DNA of 64,000 nucleotides from Maylandia zebra (GCF_041146795.1 NC_135172.1:12700137-12764136); one strand, 5' to 3'. Positions 32,244 through 43,880 are shown, counted from the first letter of the stretch. The notes: generated by a model not told the origin, from the sequence alone. A program made the numbers and translations.

Positions 32244-32285
32244 CTTCAGACTCACTGTCTAATCAGTCTGACAGTGAGTCTGAAG
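32244..32285. repeat. 16-bp perfect hairpin (arm A)
   Basis: CTTCAGACTCACTGTC (32,244-32,259) and its reverse complement (32,270-32,285) with a 10-nt loop. The arm B copy is at 62,109-62,150. Confidence 0.95.
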
Positions 32286-32311
32286 ACTGAGCAACCCAAC
32301 ACACGTTACTA

Positions 32312-32850
32312 TGTTCATCATCATCATCATTGTTTATTTATATAGCACTTTAAAAACACACAAGGCTGACCAAACTGCTGAACAATAGAAACATAATAGA
32401 TACCATAAGAATAATAAATACGATACAATAATAAACATAGCGAAAAACAATAAAATACAAGTCAGTCAACCACTGAGTCAAAAGCCAGTGAATAAAAATG
32501 CTTTTTCAATCTGGATTTAAAAACCAGCACTGATGTCGATTGCCTAATGTGAAGAGGAAGATTATTCCAAAGCTTAGGAGCCACGATAGAGAACGCTCGG
32601 TCTCCTCTCAGTTTCAGCCGTGATTTGGGGACTGAGAGCAACAGCTGCTCAGCTGACCGGAGCGAACGAGTGGGGACATAGGGCTTCAGCAGGTGCCAGA
32701 CCATTTAAAGATTTAAAAACCAATAAAAGAACTTGAAAATGAATCCTAAATTCAATTGGAAGCCAGTGCAGGGAGGCCAAGAGTGATGTTATCACTAAGC
32801 AGGACATTAAATCAAATTAATGAGACACCAAAACAAGAGCTGGAGCCCAA
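32312..32850 (-). mobile_element. 5'-truncated Rex1-like LINE (arm A)
   Basis: On the minus strand a C-terminal RT tail (32,462-32,704) carries GDRAFSIVAPKLWNNLP and FKSRLKKHF, followed by 'gtgctatataaataaaca' and an ATG/ATC-triplet tail at 32,313-32,327. The upstream part shows SLHWLPIEFRI. Confidence 0.75.
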
Positions 32851-33669
32851 GACAGCCATGAAGTCACAGTGTACACAAATACACAAGAAACACAGAAACC
32901 AGCTGGGTGGATGTGGCTCGGGAACCTTCTGTTACCTTGAACGTCGGTGTTTTGAACGCTGGCTGCTCCAGTCTGCTTGTATTTGTCCAAGATTTCCCCT
33001 CATATCTTGGTTATGGTTATTTTTTCTTTTATTAAACTGATCACACTCCTGTTCATGAATAGAAAAAAACCCCATCAGTGTATTTTCACTTAAACAAGCA
33101 GCTGTTTTTTTTGCATTAAAGTTATATAAAAATGTAACAGTGCAAATTCCTCGCTGACAGTTTAACCAAAAGGCATTTCCAGTGGAAAGTAGCCGACATA
33201 TCCTCAGCATAACCATGTATAATATCCACAAAACCTGAGAAGGTTGGAGAGAAGGTAGGCGAACTCTGCTGGGATCTGCGTTTAACAAAGTGTCTAAAGA
33301 CGAAACAAAGAAATCTTTCTGTAAATGTTCAGATGCACAGACTGGACTGAAAAAGAGTGAAAAAGCAGCTAACGTCCAAAAATAAGAAAACTTTGAAAGA
33401 ACTCCAAAAAAACCTGGAGAACTTTTGCTCAAAAAACAGTTTTGTTTTTTTTAAATTACAAGGCAATCTGACAAAATGTCATCAAATGAGACTCAAGACT
33501 TCTGCAGGTCTCTGCCATGACTCAATTTTTTTTTCTTAACGGCAGAAACAATTGTTCCTTTTTTACTTTGTTTCTATTTTCTCTTCTTGTTTTTATCTGT
33601 TGAACAACAAACAACATTCATGCTGATTCACATAATATCCTGTCTCTACTCTCTGGGATTTCCTCGTAG
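32851..33669. other. Unassigned arm A sequence with one exon-like block
   Basis: On the minus strand 33,235-33,346 has an acceptor and donor around an open phase (VCASEHLQKDFF … RVRLPSLQPSQ) that could be an exon of an unidentified gene. The rest is A/T-rich. Confidence 0.3.
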
Positions 33670-33966
33670 CTCTTTGATGCAAAGAACATCCATCAAACGC
33701 TCCAGCTTGTGCTCAACATCATCGTGAACGGTGAAGGTACTCTGACGAGAAAATACTCAGTCGACCTTTTGGTTGATTTGTTAAAGAACCCCAAAATAGC
33801 TGATTACCTAACAAGGTATGCAGATAATTCACAGCTCTTTTCCTGAATAGCTGCTTTAAAACTCTGCTGAAAGCCTTTGTCCATTTCCAGGTATCCCCAC
33901 TTCTCGGCATGTGTGTCTCAAGTGTTAGGACTGCTGCATTGGAAAGACCCAGACCCTGCAGCCAAG
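33670..33966 (+). pseudogene. cip2a: CIP2A-like fragment, two exons, arm A
   Basis: Exons 33,670-33,815 and 33,891-33,966 with AG/GT borders and matching phase. The translation [16 protein letters not shown] … [22 protein letters not shown], then YPHFSACVSQVLGLLH, agrees closely with the armadillo-like N-terminal region of CIP2A, a cytoplasmic inhibitor of the PP2A phosphatase. Neighbouring CIP2A exons are absent, so this is an isolated duplicated piece. It points opposite to the kinesin, LRR, HECT and GSS fragments around it. The two exons themselves are open. Confidence 0.8.
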
Positions 33967-34113
33967 GTGAGAGACGACAAATATGATAACCCACACCAGC
34001 TGTGCTTAACTCTGTAAGTTCCCAGTATTCCCTGAAACCATCACGTGTGACACAGTTTACATCAGACGTGATGCAGCTGACGTCAACACTGACCTTCTTG
34101 TGGTAACAGAGAC

Positions 34114-36088
34114 TTAAAAAAATAATAATAAAGCTCCAATCTCCTCAGGCGGACTCTCTTCTAGGCTCTCCTGACTGTTCCCTTTACATGCTGATGATGT
34201 GTCTTGTAAATCTGGATCCCTTTCCAGCAGGACGCTCCTCTTTTTCAGACAGTACCTCAGCTGCTCTCTCTCCTGACAGTCAGCTGTCCACCTCTGCATG
34301 GCCAGTCGAGCCAGCGCCGGCATTTGAGGCAGAGCTCGGAGCAGAGCGGGCAGCCAGGCTGAGCACGGAGCAGAGGTTGAAGGTCGCAAACTGACATCCA
34401 CGTCTTCCAGAGAGCCCAGACCTCCTGCTGCAAACAGACTGCACCAACCGTTGTCTCCCACCAAGCTGTTGTAGGACAGATCCAGTGCACGGAGTGAGGA
34501 GAGACAGCCCCGTCTGCACACGGCAGCTGCACAGAGGAAGAGGACCCATTGATAACTGATCACTTTATGCCTGTTCACTTTACTTGTTATGATATTTTGA
34601 TACCACGGTTAGCATTTACAGGATATTGTTTTATACAGGAAAACTGTTACTCAATAAGGCCGATCTACTAGTTGTTTTTCTCTTTCTCTGTGACCCAAGA
34701 ATTAATGTGTAGGACTCACAGGCTGGTACCAGAAGGTCGAAAACACCACAGAGATGAGACCACTTCCTTACTCCCATCCTCCCTTTTTCTTTATCTCCTG
34801 GAAAAGGCTCGTTAAAGGCTAGGTGGTTTGTTTCAGAATTCACTGATGAAAGAACTCTGTATTTTATGTCTAGGAGTGTATTTTGCTGGGATGATCATAA
34901 ATTATAGCTGAACTGATAAACTACACACAGGATACTTCTTGGCTCACAAGGCAGGAAGACGTTTCCTTATTTGGTCTGTACCGGTTTGAACTGGGAAAGC
35001 TGACACACGAACCTTTTTTTTCATCTATATAAACTGCTGTGTATCAAATAAACCTTTGAGTCGATTGGGAAGGCAACCTAAAGCAGTCTCTGTTTTCTTG
35101 TTCTCCCAAGCTGCTCCCGAGCTCGTACTAACACGCTGAATGGCATACCTGAGTGTTACTTTAAATAATTAGGAATCTTAGAAGGAAAGGACAGAACTCT
35201 GCTTATAGCTCACGCCACGGAGGAAACCCGGGAAGGCAATTTCCTTCATTACTGTTTTGTTCACAGTGTTTCTGATGGAGACAAAAATAACACCGAATAG
35301 TTTCATTGTTTTGTTTTATACGACAGCTACAGATGCTGGCAGCATGAAATAAATGAAAGAAATATCAATTTCCTTCAGGCTTTACTTGTCTTAATATACA
35401 TTTATGCAGCCTAATGATCCACTACAGACCAAAAAAGAAAAAGTATAATGTCATTGTGTGTTAGTTACCCAGATGTAGCATGTCATCAGTGGTGAGCTCG
35501 CAGCTGCAAAGACGGAGCTCGCTGATGACTGATGGCTGCAGAGCATCCAGCAGGAGCGCCAAGTGACCGCCAACCACTTTACACCAGGAAATATCCACCG
35601 TGCGCAGATAGGACACCGCCAGGGCTGATGCATAAACACAAAGTTTTCACCATTTCAGGCTAGAGGGTGGAAGAGGTATTCGGGGAGAATGACTTGAAGG
35701 AAAACTTCTATAAATAAACAAGTGTGTGTGTGTGTGTTACCCAGAGCAGTGAAGGACTCGTTGCTCATGTAGCAGCTGTTGAATGGCAGCCGCCTCATTT
35801 GTGTCGCAGGGAGGGCGGAGACCAGCAGGTGGACCACACCTCCCACTTCCTTATTGGATGACACATCAAGCTCGGTCAGTGCAGTGAGAGAGGGCAGCAC
35901 CTGGACTGAAAAACAACGAGTCACATGACTGCTGCAGCGAGCATGCGATTAGTGTCCGGCGTGTGAGATTGGTAGCAACTGACTCAGAGCCTCTAGATCA
36001 TCTCGCGTGAGGCAACACAGGTGGAGGTCGAGTCTCTCCAGGTGTGTGACGTGAGCCAGGTGAAAGGTGAGGCGGCTCAGTCCACCAG
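34114..36088 (-). pseudogene. Leucine-rich-repeat gene, last four exons, arm A
   Basis: Minus-strand exons 35,984-36,088, 35,741-35,905, 35,469-35,624 and 34,114-34,526, all joined in phase 1. They encode ribonuclease-inhibitor-like repeats (LERLDLHLC, LTELDVSSN, LRTVDISWC, LRALDLSYN) and a C-terminal Cys/Glu tail. The gene may be LRRC31-like, but that identification is weak. Upstream exons are missing: the HECT fragment sits immediately before the first exon. Compared with arm B, this copy lacks 45 bp near the stop, giving a shorter C-terminus (EEIGALLLFF), and a 664-bp LTR sits in the intron before the last exon. Confidence 0.75.
34585..35248 (+). mobile_element. Solo LTR present only in arm A
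   Basis: 664 bp, TG..CA, flanked by the 5-bp duplication TTACT (34,580-34,584 and 35,249-35,253). Arm B has the exact empty site with one TTACT (about 59,765-59,769). Internally it has TATATAAAC at about 35,027 and AATAAA at about 35,050, compatible with a plus-strand promoter and poly(A) signal. Family not determined. Confidence 0.92.
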
Positions 36089-36230
36089 CTAGAAGCAGCT
36101 TTACAGTATATTAATCAGAACAATGCTGCTCTCTAATGTATCTTGGTAAAGCGCAGAAAAATCTAATGTTTTATATGATACAGTGTGATTTCAGTAACAT
36201 ATCATAATGGAGGCTTCAGCAAGTACTTAC

Positions 36231-37645
36231 GAAGGAAATCTTTCCTCTGCTCTTCAGTTAGTTCATCAAATACCTCCCAAAACATCTGTATGGTGGGGTG
36301 GCGGTCATGATATCTCCAACCATAACTTGTGTTCTGAAAATAGTGAAAATGACTGTTATAATCATAGAGTTTGTAAGGTCAGGCATACACTATGTTGCCA
36401 AAAGTATTCCCTAACACATCCAAATCATTCAATTAATGTGTTCCAATCACTTCCATGGACACAGGTGTATTAGATCAAGCACCTAGGCATGCAGACTACT
36501 TCTACAAACATGTGTGAAAGGACGAGTCGCTCTCAGGAACTGAATGAATTCCAGCATGGTAATGTGATAGGATGCACCAGTGCAACAAGTCCAGTCATGA
36601 AATTTCCTCGCTATTAAATATTCCATAGTCAGCTGTTAGTGATATTATAACAAAGTGGAAGTAATTGGAAATGACAGCGAGTCAGCTGATGCTAAGGCTC
36701 ATAGTGCACTTAAGTCACCAATATCTGCAGTCTGCTGTTGTTACAGATGTCCAAACTTCATTGGTTTCCATGGCTGAGCAGCTGCATCCCAGCCTTACAC
36801 TGACAAACACAATGCAAAGCGTCAGATGGAGTGATTTAAGCATCTCAACACTGGACTCTAAAGCAGTGGAGATGTGTTTACTGGAGTGACGAATCACACT
36901 TCTCTGACTGGCAATCCGATGGATGTGTCAGGGTTTGGTGGTTGCCAGAAGTACTTGTCTGACTGCACTGTGCCAAGTGTAAAGTGTGGGCATGTGTGCA
37001 CATGGCTGGGCACCAGTGCACAATACAAGGTCCATAAAGACATGGATGAGTGAGTTTGGTGTAGAAGAACTGGACTAGCCTGCACAGAGTCCTGACCTCA
37101 ACCTGATAGAACATCTTTGGGATGAATTAGAGCAGCAACTGTGAGCCAGGCCTTCTCCTCCAACGTCAGTGTCTGACACCATAAATGCACCTCTGGAAGA
37201 ATAGTCAAAAAATTCCCATAAACACACCTAAACCTTGTGGAAAGCTTTCCCAGAAGAGTGGAAGCAGTTATAGCTGCGAAGGGTGGGCTGACTATTATAT
37301 TATACTATCATACAAAAGTCTGGATTAAGACTGAGATGTGACTCAAGTTCATATTTGTGTTAAAGCAGCCGACTGAATGCTTTTGACAGTATGCAGTACA
37401 CAGTTATTGTGCTACAGGACAGCTGTGAAACTACAGCCTGTGTCTGTTTGGCTGACTGTACCTGTTTGAACTTTTCCCAGTCATGCACGTCCTGGCCGAC
37501 CAGCACTCCCTGCAGCTCCTCTGGTCGAAACAGCCTCACCAAATCCTGCTCACACACCAGGAAGAAGCCTCGCTTGAACTCCTGGAACAGACTCTCCACT
37601 GATGTGTTGAAGGCATGATTCACATAGGCCTCCACAAACTCCTTC
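36231..37645 (-). pseudogene. HERC-type HECT ligase, two internal exons, arm A
   Basis: Minus-strand exons 37,462-37,645 (KEFVEAYVNHAF … FKRGFFLVC … LFRPEELQGVLVG) and 36,231-36,333 (HPTIQMFWEVFDEL). These form the HECT N-lobe, which recruits the E2 ubiquitin-conjugating enzyme in cytoplasmic HERC-family E3 ligases. The final exon with the catalytic Cys is not in this arm. The LRR gene follows instead. A Tc1-like relic fills the intron. Confidence 0.85.
36385..37320. mobile_element. Tc1-like relic in the HECT intron, arm A
   Basis: Degenerate transposase words (DEFQHG-type near 36,545, WSD-like near 36,880, PDLN-like near 37,095) and an end 'actatgttgccaaaagtatt' at 36,388. A segment of more than 100 bp around 36,990, kept in the spacer copy, is missing here and in arm B. 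Confidence 0.65.
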
Positions 37646-38586
37646 CTGTTTAGGAGGGAAAATGTTAAATTAGCAAACATTTCACAGAGACAAAGGTGCT
37701 GCAGATGAACCTCACAAACACTTCATGTTTTATATTTACCTCATATTAAGACCTACTAAGGACCTGATTGTTTTTAATTATGTCCTGATACATAAAACCT
37801 GAGAGCTCACATAACTGCATATGCTCAGAATAGACAGCACACATGGATACAAATTACTGCCTTGCAGCAGCAATCTTCAGACCATCACTATGAGCTCCAT
37901 ACAAGGTTACACTGTTCCTGTTATTAACAGCAGGGGGCACTATCAGCCACAGACTGGGAGCCAGATATGCTCTGCTGGTGCCTCATTGTTACAGAGGAAA
38001 GACTCTATAGTGAGAAACAGCTGAGGGGGAAACACTGATCTGGAAACGTCTGAGTGTTACAGAGGATATACATAGCACTGTGGTTCAGTGTCACACAATC
38101 ACAAACAAATACAGCAAAGTACTAAAAAGGGTGTTGCCTCCAAAGATTGCTTTTACTGGTTTGGAGCTTAGGAGGCTTAATAACAACAGGCATGAATGAA
38201 GACAGATCAGAACAGCTGTTTGATCACAGCATCCAGTACCAACACAATCATCCACACTCAAGAGCCTGTTGGCTTCAGAGTCAGCAGCTGAATGTCTAAA
38301 ATATCAAATGTCATTTTTGGTCCATCAGCTACAGCATGAACTGCTTAAAGTGAGAAGCAGCCTGAAGCCCGACAGATTCATCTTTCCAGACTGAAAATAT
38401 CTCAGAGTGAACCGAGTGGTGCGTTTTCAGGGTGATCTCACAAAGTCAAATCCCTTTAATGATGTTCTGTCCTGTCTTCCTCTATCAAAAGCACACAAAC
38501 ACTATAAAACATTGTTTCGGTGCTTTGGGGTTTTGTTTTCTACACAGAGGTATAGCACGACTAGACCCTAAAGGCAGGCTGCTCAC

Positions 38587-38671
38587 CTACAACCAGCTCA
38601 CGAACATCTTTCCAATGGAGCTCGCTGCCCTTCTCGTGGATGAGGGTCACTGTGATCCTCCGCTGGATCCC
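38587..38671 (-). pseudogene. Isolated KIF1-type exon, arm A
   Basis: One 85-nt exon with proper borders, encoding [15 protein letters not shown] … [10 protein letters not shown], a highly conserved block of KIF1-family kinesins. In an intact gene it precedes the exons now at 29.3-31.5 kb, but the intervening kinesin exons are gone and HECT and LRR pieces lie in between. Confidence 0.82.
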
Positions 38672-38818
38672 CTGCAGCAAACATAACAGGAGCTCAGGAT
38701 CACAGTGAGCACAGCTAGAGCAACATTACGCTTTAAAAGAAGATATTCAACTGTGTACAAAGGAAGCAGTTACCACTGTGTGAGTAATAAGGAAACAACA
38801 TGTGCACCAATCCTGTAC

Positions 38819-39732
38819 CTGGGGAGCACTTGCTGAACCTTCTTGGTACCAGCCAGGTGAGCGCTGATATCTGGACACTTCACAGCTCGAGAGCGCTCCA
38901 TGAGGAGACGAGCATCCCAGCTCTGCAATGGAAAACAGACAATGAATTCTCTGCTTTTTATCATTAGATGTATTTCTGTATTAAAAAATTCCGTTTATTG
39001 GGCCACTTTGTGCTAGAAGAATTTTTCCAGCATAAAATAGCCTCTATCATTTCACTAACTAACTTATTTCACTGCTGCTAATGACGTTTCACAAACTGTC
39101 ACAGGTTTTTTAGCTTCGTTCGTATAAACTTTCTTGTGGTTGAGATTCTCGAGAAAACAGCCAGCACACTGAGCAGCAGAGGGTGACAACAGTTGGTTTA
39201 TAATACGCTGAGATTTGACAGACAGAGACAGAAGAATGAAGGAGAACAACACAGAGTCACGCTATCAAGGAGAACCTGGACGGTAGATTCAGCAGTTTGG
39301 CTTGAAGCTTGCAAACTGTTTTAACTTGTTATGTCCGATTAAGTTTTCCTTCCAGGATGCTCGCCAGTTTTCTTTCACTTGTTTCCTGCCAGCAGAATGC
39401 ATACACAGCTGCAGTAACTACACACAATGTTGCAGAAAACATGGAGCAGCAACAAACATGTGTTGGTCTCTAATCACCCATTCAAACTCACACAGCGACA
39501 GGTCTGTGGTCACTTATATCAGCCAATCAGGGCTAGACTTGGTGTTGCTTAGCAGGGAAAGAAATAAACTCAATGATAATGACGCTCCAGTTTCTCATGA
39601 ATACGAATCACTTTAAGCAAGTCTGCAGGTTTCATTTAGTGTTTTTAACTAAACTCTTTGATGTAATCATTCTGAGTGCAAATCAAAAGTTGGACCTGTT
39701 CAGAAGTGTAGTTGTCGGGCATGTAACCGTTC
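38819..39732 (-). pseudogene. gss: Glutathione synthetase fragment, two exons, arm A
   Basis: Minus-strand exons 39,696-39,732 (NGYMPDNYTSEQ) and 38,819-38,922 ([11 protein letters not shown] … [17 protein letters not shown]). The latter is a hallmark of eukaryotic glutathione synthetase, the cytosolic enzyme joining gamma-glutamylcysteine and glycine. The ATP-grasp part and the N-terminus are absent. The donor phase of the second exon does not fit the kinesin exon that follows, so no sensible fusion is expected. Confidence 0.83.
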
Positions 39733-39757
39733 CTGAAACACGCCACAGTTTGCCGTC

Positions 39758-40236
39758 CCTGAAGTGAAAGTGACACAAAAGACACAATCCATGTCGACAC
39801 ACAGCGACCTCCATCTCCTCTTCATCCAGTTTGGAGGCCTTCCTTGAAGTCTCTCGTGCTGCTGTCCACTGGGAATCCCCACATGTGCCTCTTCCCCGTG
39901 TCTACGACATGTAACAAATATAATAAAATAGCAAGAAATTATAAAGTAAATGACAAGATTTTCCATTTACTCTAATTTAACAGTAGTCATCTTGCAGAAG
40001 ACAGTCGTTTGGTTACTATAGTAAAAACTATTATGTCACACAAACACAAACACAAAGAACATCAACAATGAGCACCTTTCTTTTTGCTGAAAGTGATATA
40101 GCTTTCTGTTACCATCAACTGAAACCGCCAACATTTCAGGTGTGCATGCTGGGCAGCTGAAGCTGACATCACAGCACAGCTGCTCTTCCTCATCAAGAAA
40201 GCTGTGCTGCAGTGCATCGCTTTTGGCACGCCCAGT
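39758..40236 (-). mobile_element. KDZ/Zisupton-like transposase fragment, arm A
   Basis: Minus-strand blocks 40,076-40,236 (CPACTPEMLAVSVDGNRKLY) and about 39,758-39,901 (SKLDEEEMEVAVCRHG). Both are conserved words of the CxC/KDZ transposase family known from fish Zisupton elements. Only about 100 codons survive. Confidence 0.6.
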
Positions 40237-40334
40237 CTGTATGTACAGAAACATAACAGAGGAGTAAATATTTGCATCTGCTTATTGAAAAACAATATCA
40301 AAGAAATACTTCACTCAGCCTTCCCCCACACTTG

Positions 40335-40769
40335 CAGTTGCTTGCAAAAGTATTCGCCCCCCTCAGATCTGTGGCAAGATCTGAAACTGCTGTTCACAAA
40401 CGCTGTCCATCTAATCTGACTGAGCTGGAGCTGTTTTGCAAAGAAGAATGGGCAAAGATTTCAGTCTCTAGATGTGCAAAGCTGGTAGAGACAGACCCTA
40501 AAAGACTGGCAGCTGTAACTGCAGCAAAAGGTGCTTCTACAAAGTATTGAGTCAGGGGGCTGAATAATTACGCACACCCCACTTTGCAGTTATTTATTTG
40601 TAAAAAATGTTTGGAATCATGTATGATTTTCCTTCCACTTCTCACGTGTGCACCACTTTGTGTTGGTCTTTCACGTGGAAGTCCAATAAAATTGATTCAT
40701 GTTTGTGGCTGTAATGTGACAAAATGTGGAAAAGTTCAAGGGGGCCGAATACTTTTGCAAGCCACTGTA
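40335..40769. mobile_element. Tc1/mariner MITE, arm A
   Basis: About 435 bp with inverted ends 'gcttgcaaaagtattc' (40,341) and 'gaatacttttgcaagc' (40,746). It contains a fragment of a transposase C-terminus (KEEWAKISVSRCAKLV). Confidence 0.8.
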
Positions 40770-41396
40770 GTACCACGCTCCAACAGTTTTGCAAACTAGA
40801 GGCCATCCTGCTACACATAAAATATATCAGTGTCATAAATGTTAGTTTAGTCACGTGTTTGTTTATTATCCTTATTGTTTTATCTGGGACTGTTTGCAAA
40901 CATCTCAGAGAGAGGAGACACCAGCATCTGAACAGAGACTCAAACCAGCAACCTGCAGCTCCCTGCTTGGCTGCTCCAGTTTTCTCCTCTCTCATGTTGC
41001 CCACCAGTGATTTCTAGCTGCCCACCCACACAGCAGGCTAGAATATGCACTGAGCCTCAGCACCATGGTTGCAATACTTGGACATGTTTTCTTTATTAAA
41101 TAATGAACCAGACCCCAAAAAGTAAACAGCTGTTATTGCTAGGCAACGGGAGCAGCATTTGGTGATGCAGCACCTGACATTCCTGACCATGTGGGCGGAG
41201 CATGCATGGAATGGAATGTTTTGTAGAACTGTGCAACACAAGCACTTAGTTACAGCATTTTTCATTTTATCCAGACACAGCTAGAGACACATCTACAGCA
41301 GCATCTCTGTGCAGGACAGACGACGGTTGAAGAAAAAAACACATCGAAAACTTCACTTCTCTACAAAACTTTGGTTCCTTTGTTTAAAAGGCCAAA

Positions 41397-42464
41397 ATGA
41401 ATCAAGGGAGATCGAGAAGAGGATTGGTGAGTGCGTCACCATACAGTACAGAACAGTCTGAGCTGATTAAACTACGAGAAGAATTTCAAATAATACAGGC
41501 TGAAAATGTCAAATTAAAAGAAGTGGCAGAAGAATCAAGAGGAGAAGCTAAAAATTCAAAGTTTGAAACCGAAGTAGTATTGAAGGAATTACTGCATGTG
41601 GGTCTAAAGCTTAAAGGAGAGAAGATGGGAAAACAACAAGCAGAAAATGAGAATGAAAACATCAAGAAAGAACTGTTGGAAGCTCAAAAAGCATTGCAGG
41701 AAGAGAAAAGCACAGCACAAGAAGCTAAAAATAAATATCAAACTGCAAAGAAGGAGGCAGAAAATGTGATGCAGGAATTACAGGAGGTGCAGGAAGCTTT
41801 TGAAGGGGAGAAAAGGAAAATGCAGTTGGCAGCACAAGAAGCTGAAAATGTAACGGCTGAAGCTGAAATACTCAGGAAGGAATTACTGCATGTAAAGCAA
41901 CAACTTGAAGAGGAGAAAAAACGTAAACACGAGGCAGAAAATGAGATTGAAAATATGAAGAAAGAATTGTTGGAAGCTCAAAAAGTGTTGGAGGAAGAGA
42001 AATTTAAAATACAGGAAGCAAAGAAAGAAATGGAAAATACAAAGAGTTTCACTCAAAACATGAGGAAGAAGTTGCTGGAAACAGAGGAAGAAATAGAAAA
42101 AGAGACACATGGAAAATGGGAGGCAAAACAGGAAAGTGAAACTCTGAAGAAGAAACTGATGAAAGTGCAAGAAGAACTTGCAGAAGAGAAAATTGAGTTG
42201 AAGGTATTCAAGAAAGAAACGACAGCCTCTGAGGTGACCAAGAAAGGCTGCAAAGATGCACTTAAAGAAATGCAAAAGCACAAAAAGGAAGCTAAAGAGC
42301 TCCTGAAACAGAAAGTCAAACTGGCCAAACAGCAGCTGAAAGAAGCATTTAAAGACGCCGAGGAGCAGCTAAACAAAACTTTAAAAGAGCTGAAGGCAAA
42401 AGAAAAAGAAAAGAAAGCCGAGGACAGGAGTGGATTCTGGAGCAGACTGCTGAGAAAAAACTGA
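41397..42464 (+). CDS. Intronless coiled-coil protein, arm A copy
   Basis: 355 residues in one exon. The start is well defined: an in-frame TAA lies four codons upstream (41,385-41,387) and the ATG has A at -3. After a basic N-terminus (MNQGRSRRG), residues about 16-340 are an almost continuous Glu/Lys-rich coiled coil with internal near-repeats (ENIKKELLEAQKAL and ENMKKELLEAQKVL). It ends in an aromatic/basic tail (GFWSRLLRKN). No signal peptide or membrane segment. I do not recognise the family. Its composition resembles cytoskeletal or golgin-like rods, and no function can be assigned. The lack of introns may mean a retrogene. Arm B holds a copy with one visible residue change (Lys to Glu in EAKNSKF), so both frames have stayed open. 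Confidence 0.8.
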   Translation: MNQGRSRRGLVSASPYSTEQSELIKLREEFQIIQAENVKLKEVAEESRGEAKNSKFETEVVLKELLHVGLKLKGEKMGKQQAENENENIKKELLEAQKALQEEKSTAQEAKNKYQTAKKEAENVMQELQEVQEAFEGEKRKMQLAAQEAENVTAEAEILRKELLHVKQQLEEEKKRKHEAENEIENMKKELLEAQKVLEEEKFKIQEAKKEMENTKSFTQNMRKKLLETEEEIEKETHGKWEAKQESETLKKKLMKVQEELAEEKIELKVFKKETTASEVTKKGCKDALKEMQKHKKEAKELLKQKVKLAKQQLKEAFKDAEEQLNKTLKELKAKEKEKKAEDRSGFWSRLLRKN

Positions 42465-42613
42465 CCCAGCAGCATCAAGTTTAAGGAGAGCAATAGTTTC
42501 TTCCTCCTTCCCCCTCTCTCAACCTTTCTTTCACAAAAATCCCCCCAAACTTGACTTGGGACGTTTGTTTGTTTTTAAAAACTCTATTCTGAATACATGT
42601 ACTGAAATACACA

Positions 42614-42723
42614 AATAAAAATGCCATAACTTGACCTCACGTTGCCGGCTTCTTTTCTTGTGTGTCTGTGGATGTAAAACAGTAACACACTTTCTGCTCT
42701 GTGTGTTTTTAATTGTAAATAAA
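42614..42723 (+). promoter_or_regulatory. Polyadenylation signals of the coiled-coil gene
   Basis: AATAAA at 42,614-42,619 and 42,718-42,723, 150-260 bases after the stop. Confidence 0.6.
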
Positions 42724-42879
42724 TGCAATATATCTTCATTTTAAAAACTTCTGCTCTAAATCTTTTTTTAGCAAAATGCTTTTTTTGCCCCTTCCTGATT
42801 TCTTATGTTTTAACATGTTTGTTACATTTACATGTTTCCGATTTCAAGTGTTAACACAGATGGTCAGAGACAGAGGTCT

Positions 42880-43500
42880 GGACAGCTCTTTCCCTTTATT
42901 TGTATTTATTCAGGTTATTTTTATACTCAAAAATCCATCCACAAGCTTCAACGCGTCCAGAACTCTGCTGCCCGTATCATCACCAGGACCCCTTCTATCC
43001 ACCACATTACTCCTGTTCTGCAGCAGTTTCACTGGCTCCCGGTCAAATATCGTATCAATTTCAAAATACTCTTGTACACATTTAAGGCTATTCATCATCT
43101 CTGCCCTCCATATCTTTCTGATCTGGTTAAGATCACCGCCCCATCTCGTTGTCTCAGATCTACTTCTTCCCTTTCACTCTCCGTCCCCTCCCCCCGTCTT
43201 GCCACCATGGGGAGCAGGGCTTTCAGCTGCTCTGCTCCACGACTCTGGAATCCCCTACCTCCTGATTTAAGAAATATCTCTTCCTTCTCTCTCTTTAAGT
43301 CCCAACTCAAAACTCACTTGTTCAAAATAGCTTATCCCACATAACCTCTCCACTCTGCTCTTTTAAATTAGTTTATGTCTTATGCTTTTACGATTGTGTA
43401 AACTGCTTGTTTTTATGTTGCTTTTTATTCTAATGTGTACAGTGACCTTGAGTGTTTTGAAAGGCGCTTTCAAATAAAATGTATTATTATTATCTTTGAA
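42880..43500 (+). mobile_element. 5'-truncated Rex1-like LINE, arm A
   Basis: C-terminal RT frame to 43,344 with LQRVQNSAARII, FHWLPVKYRINFK, APRLWNPLPPDLR and FKSQLKTHLFK, then 'aataaaatg' and an ATT-triplet tail at about 43,480. Confidence 0.8.
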
Positions 43501-43774
43501 ATATCTCAGTGTGACACTGATACTGTACATGAGTGTGGTAGGTTTTGAAAACAGCATCAGCAGAGTACACAGCAAAGGGGAAAGGAACAATTGTTCCTTT
43601 CAAATTTTTTACAAAACATCCAATCCTGGATCATATCCATATCCACTTAGGATCGAGTGATCCAAATACACCACATTGTGACAATAACCACGGCATAGCA
43701 GCTGATGAGCAGCAGATAGATACTGCTCATGGCACCACTGGTGCAACTAGACTTGCAGTCAAGACTGCCAAAAC

Positions 43775-43880
43775 CAAGACCAAGACCAGAGGGTATCGAG
43801 ACCAAGACAAGACTAAGAACAAGTCGAGACCAAGTCGAGACGAGACGAAGTCGAGACGAGACGAGACCAAGACAAACAAA
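43775..43880. repeat. Degenerate (GAGACCAAG/GAGAC)n repeat, arm A
   Basis: Short tandem words 'gaccaagaccaagacc' and 'gtcgagacgagacgaag'. This explains the low-complexity reading frames at 43.5-44.1 kb. Confidence 0.75.

Noticed and set aside
41883-42493. Phe/Ser-rich minus-strand frames (and their arm B copies at 52,525-53,135)
   Set aside because: Antisense of the Lys/Glu-rich coiled-coil gene, where GAA/AAG codons read as TTC/CTT.
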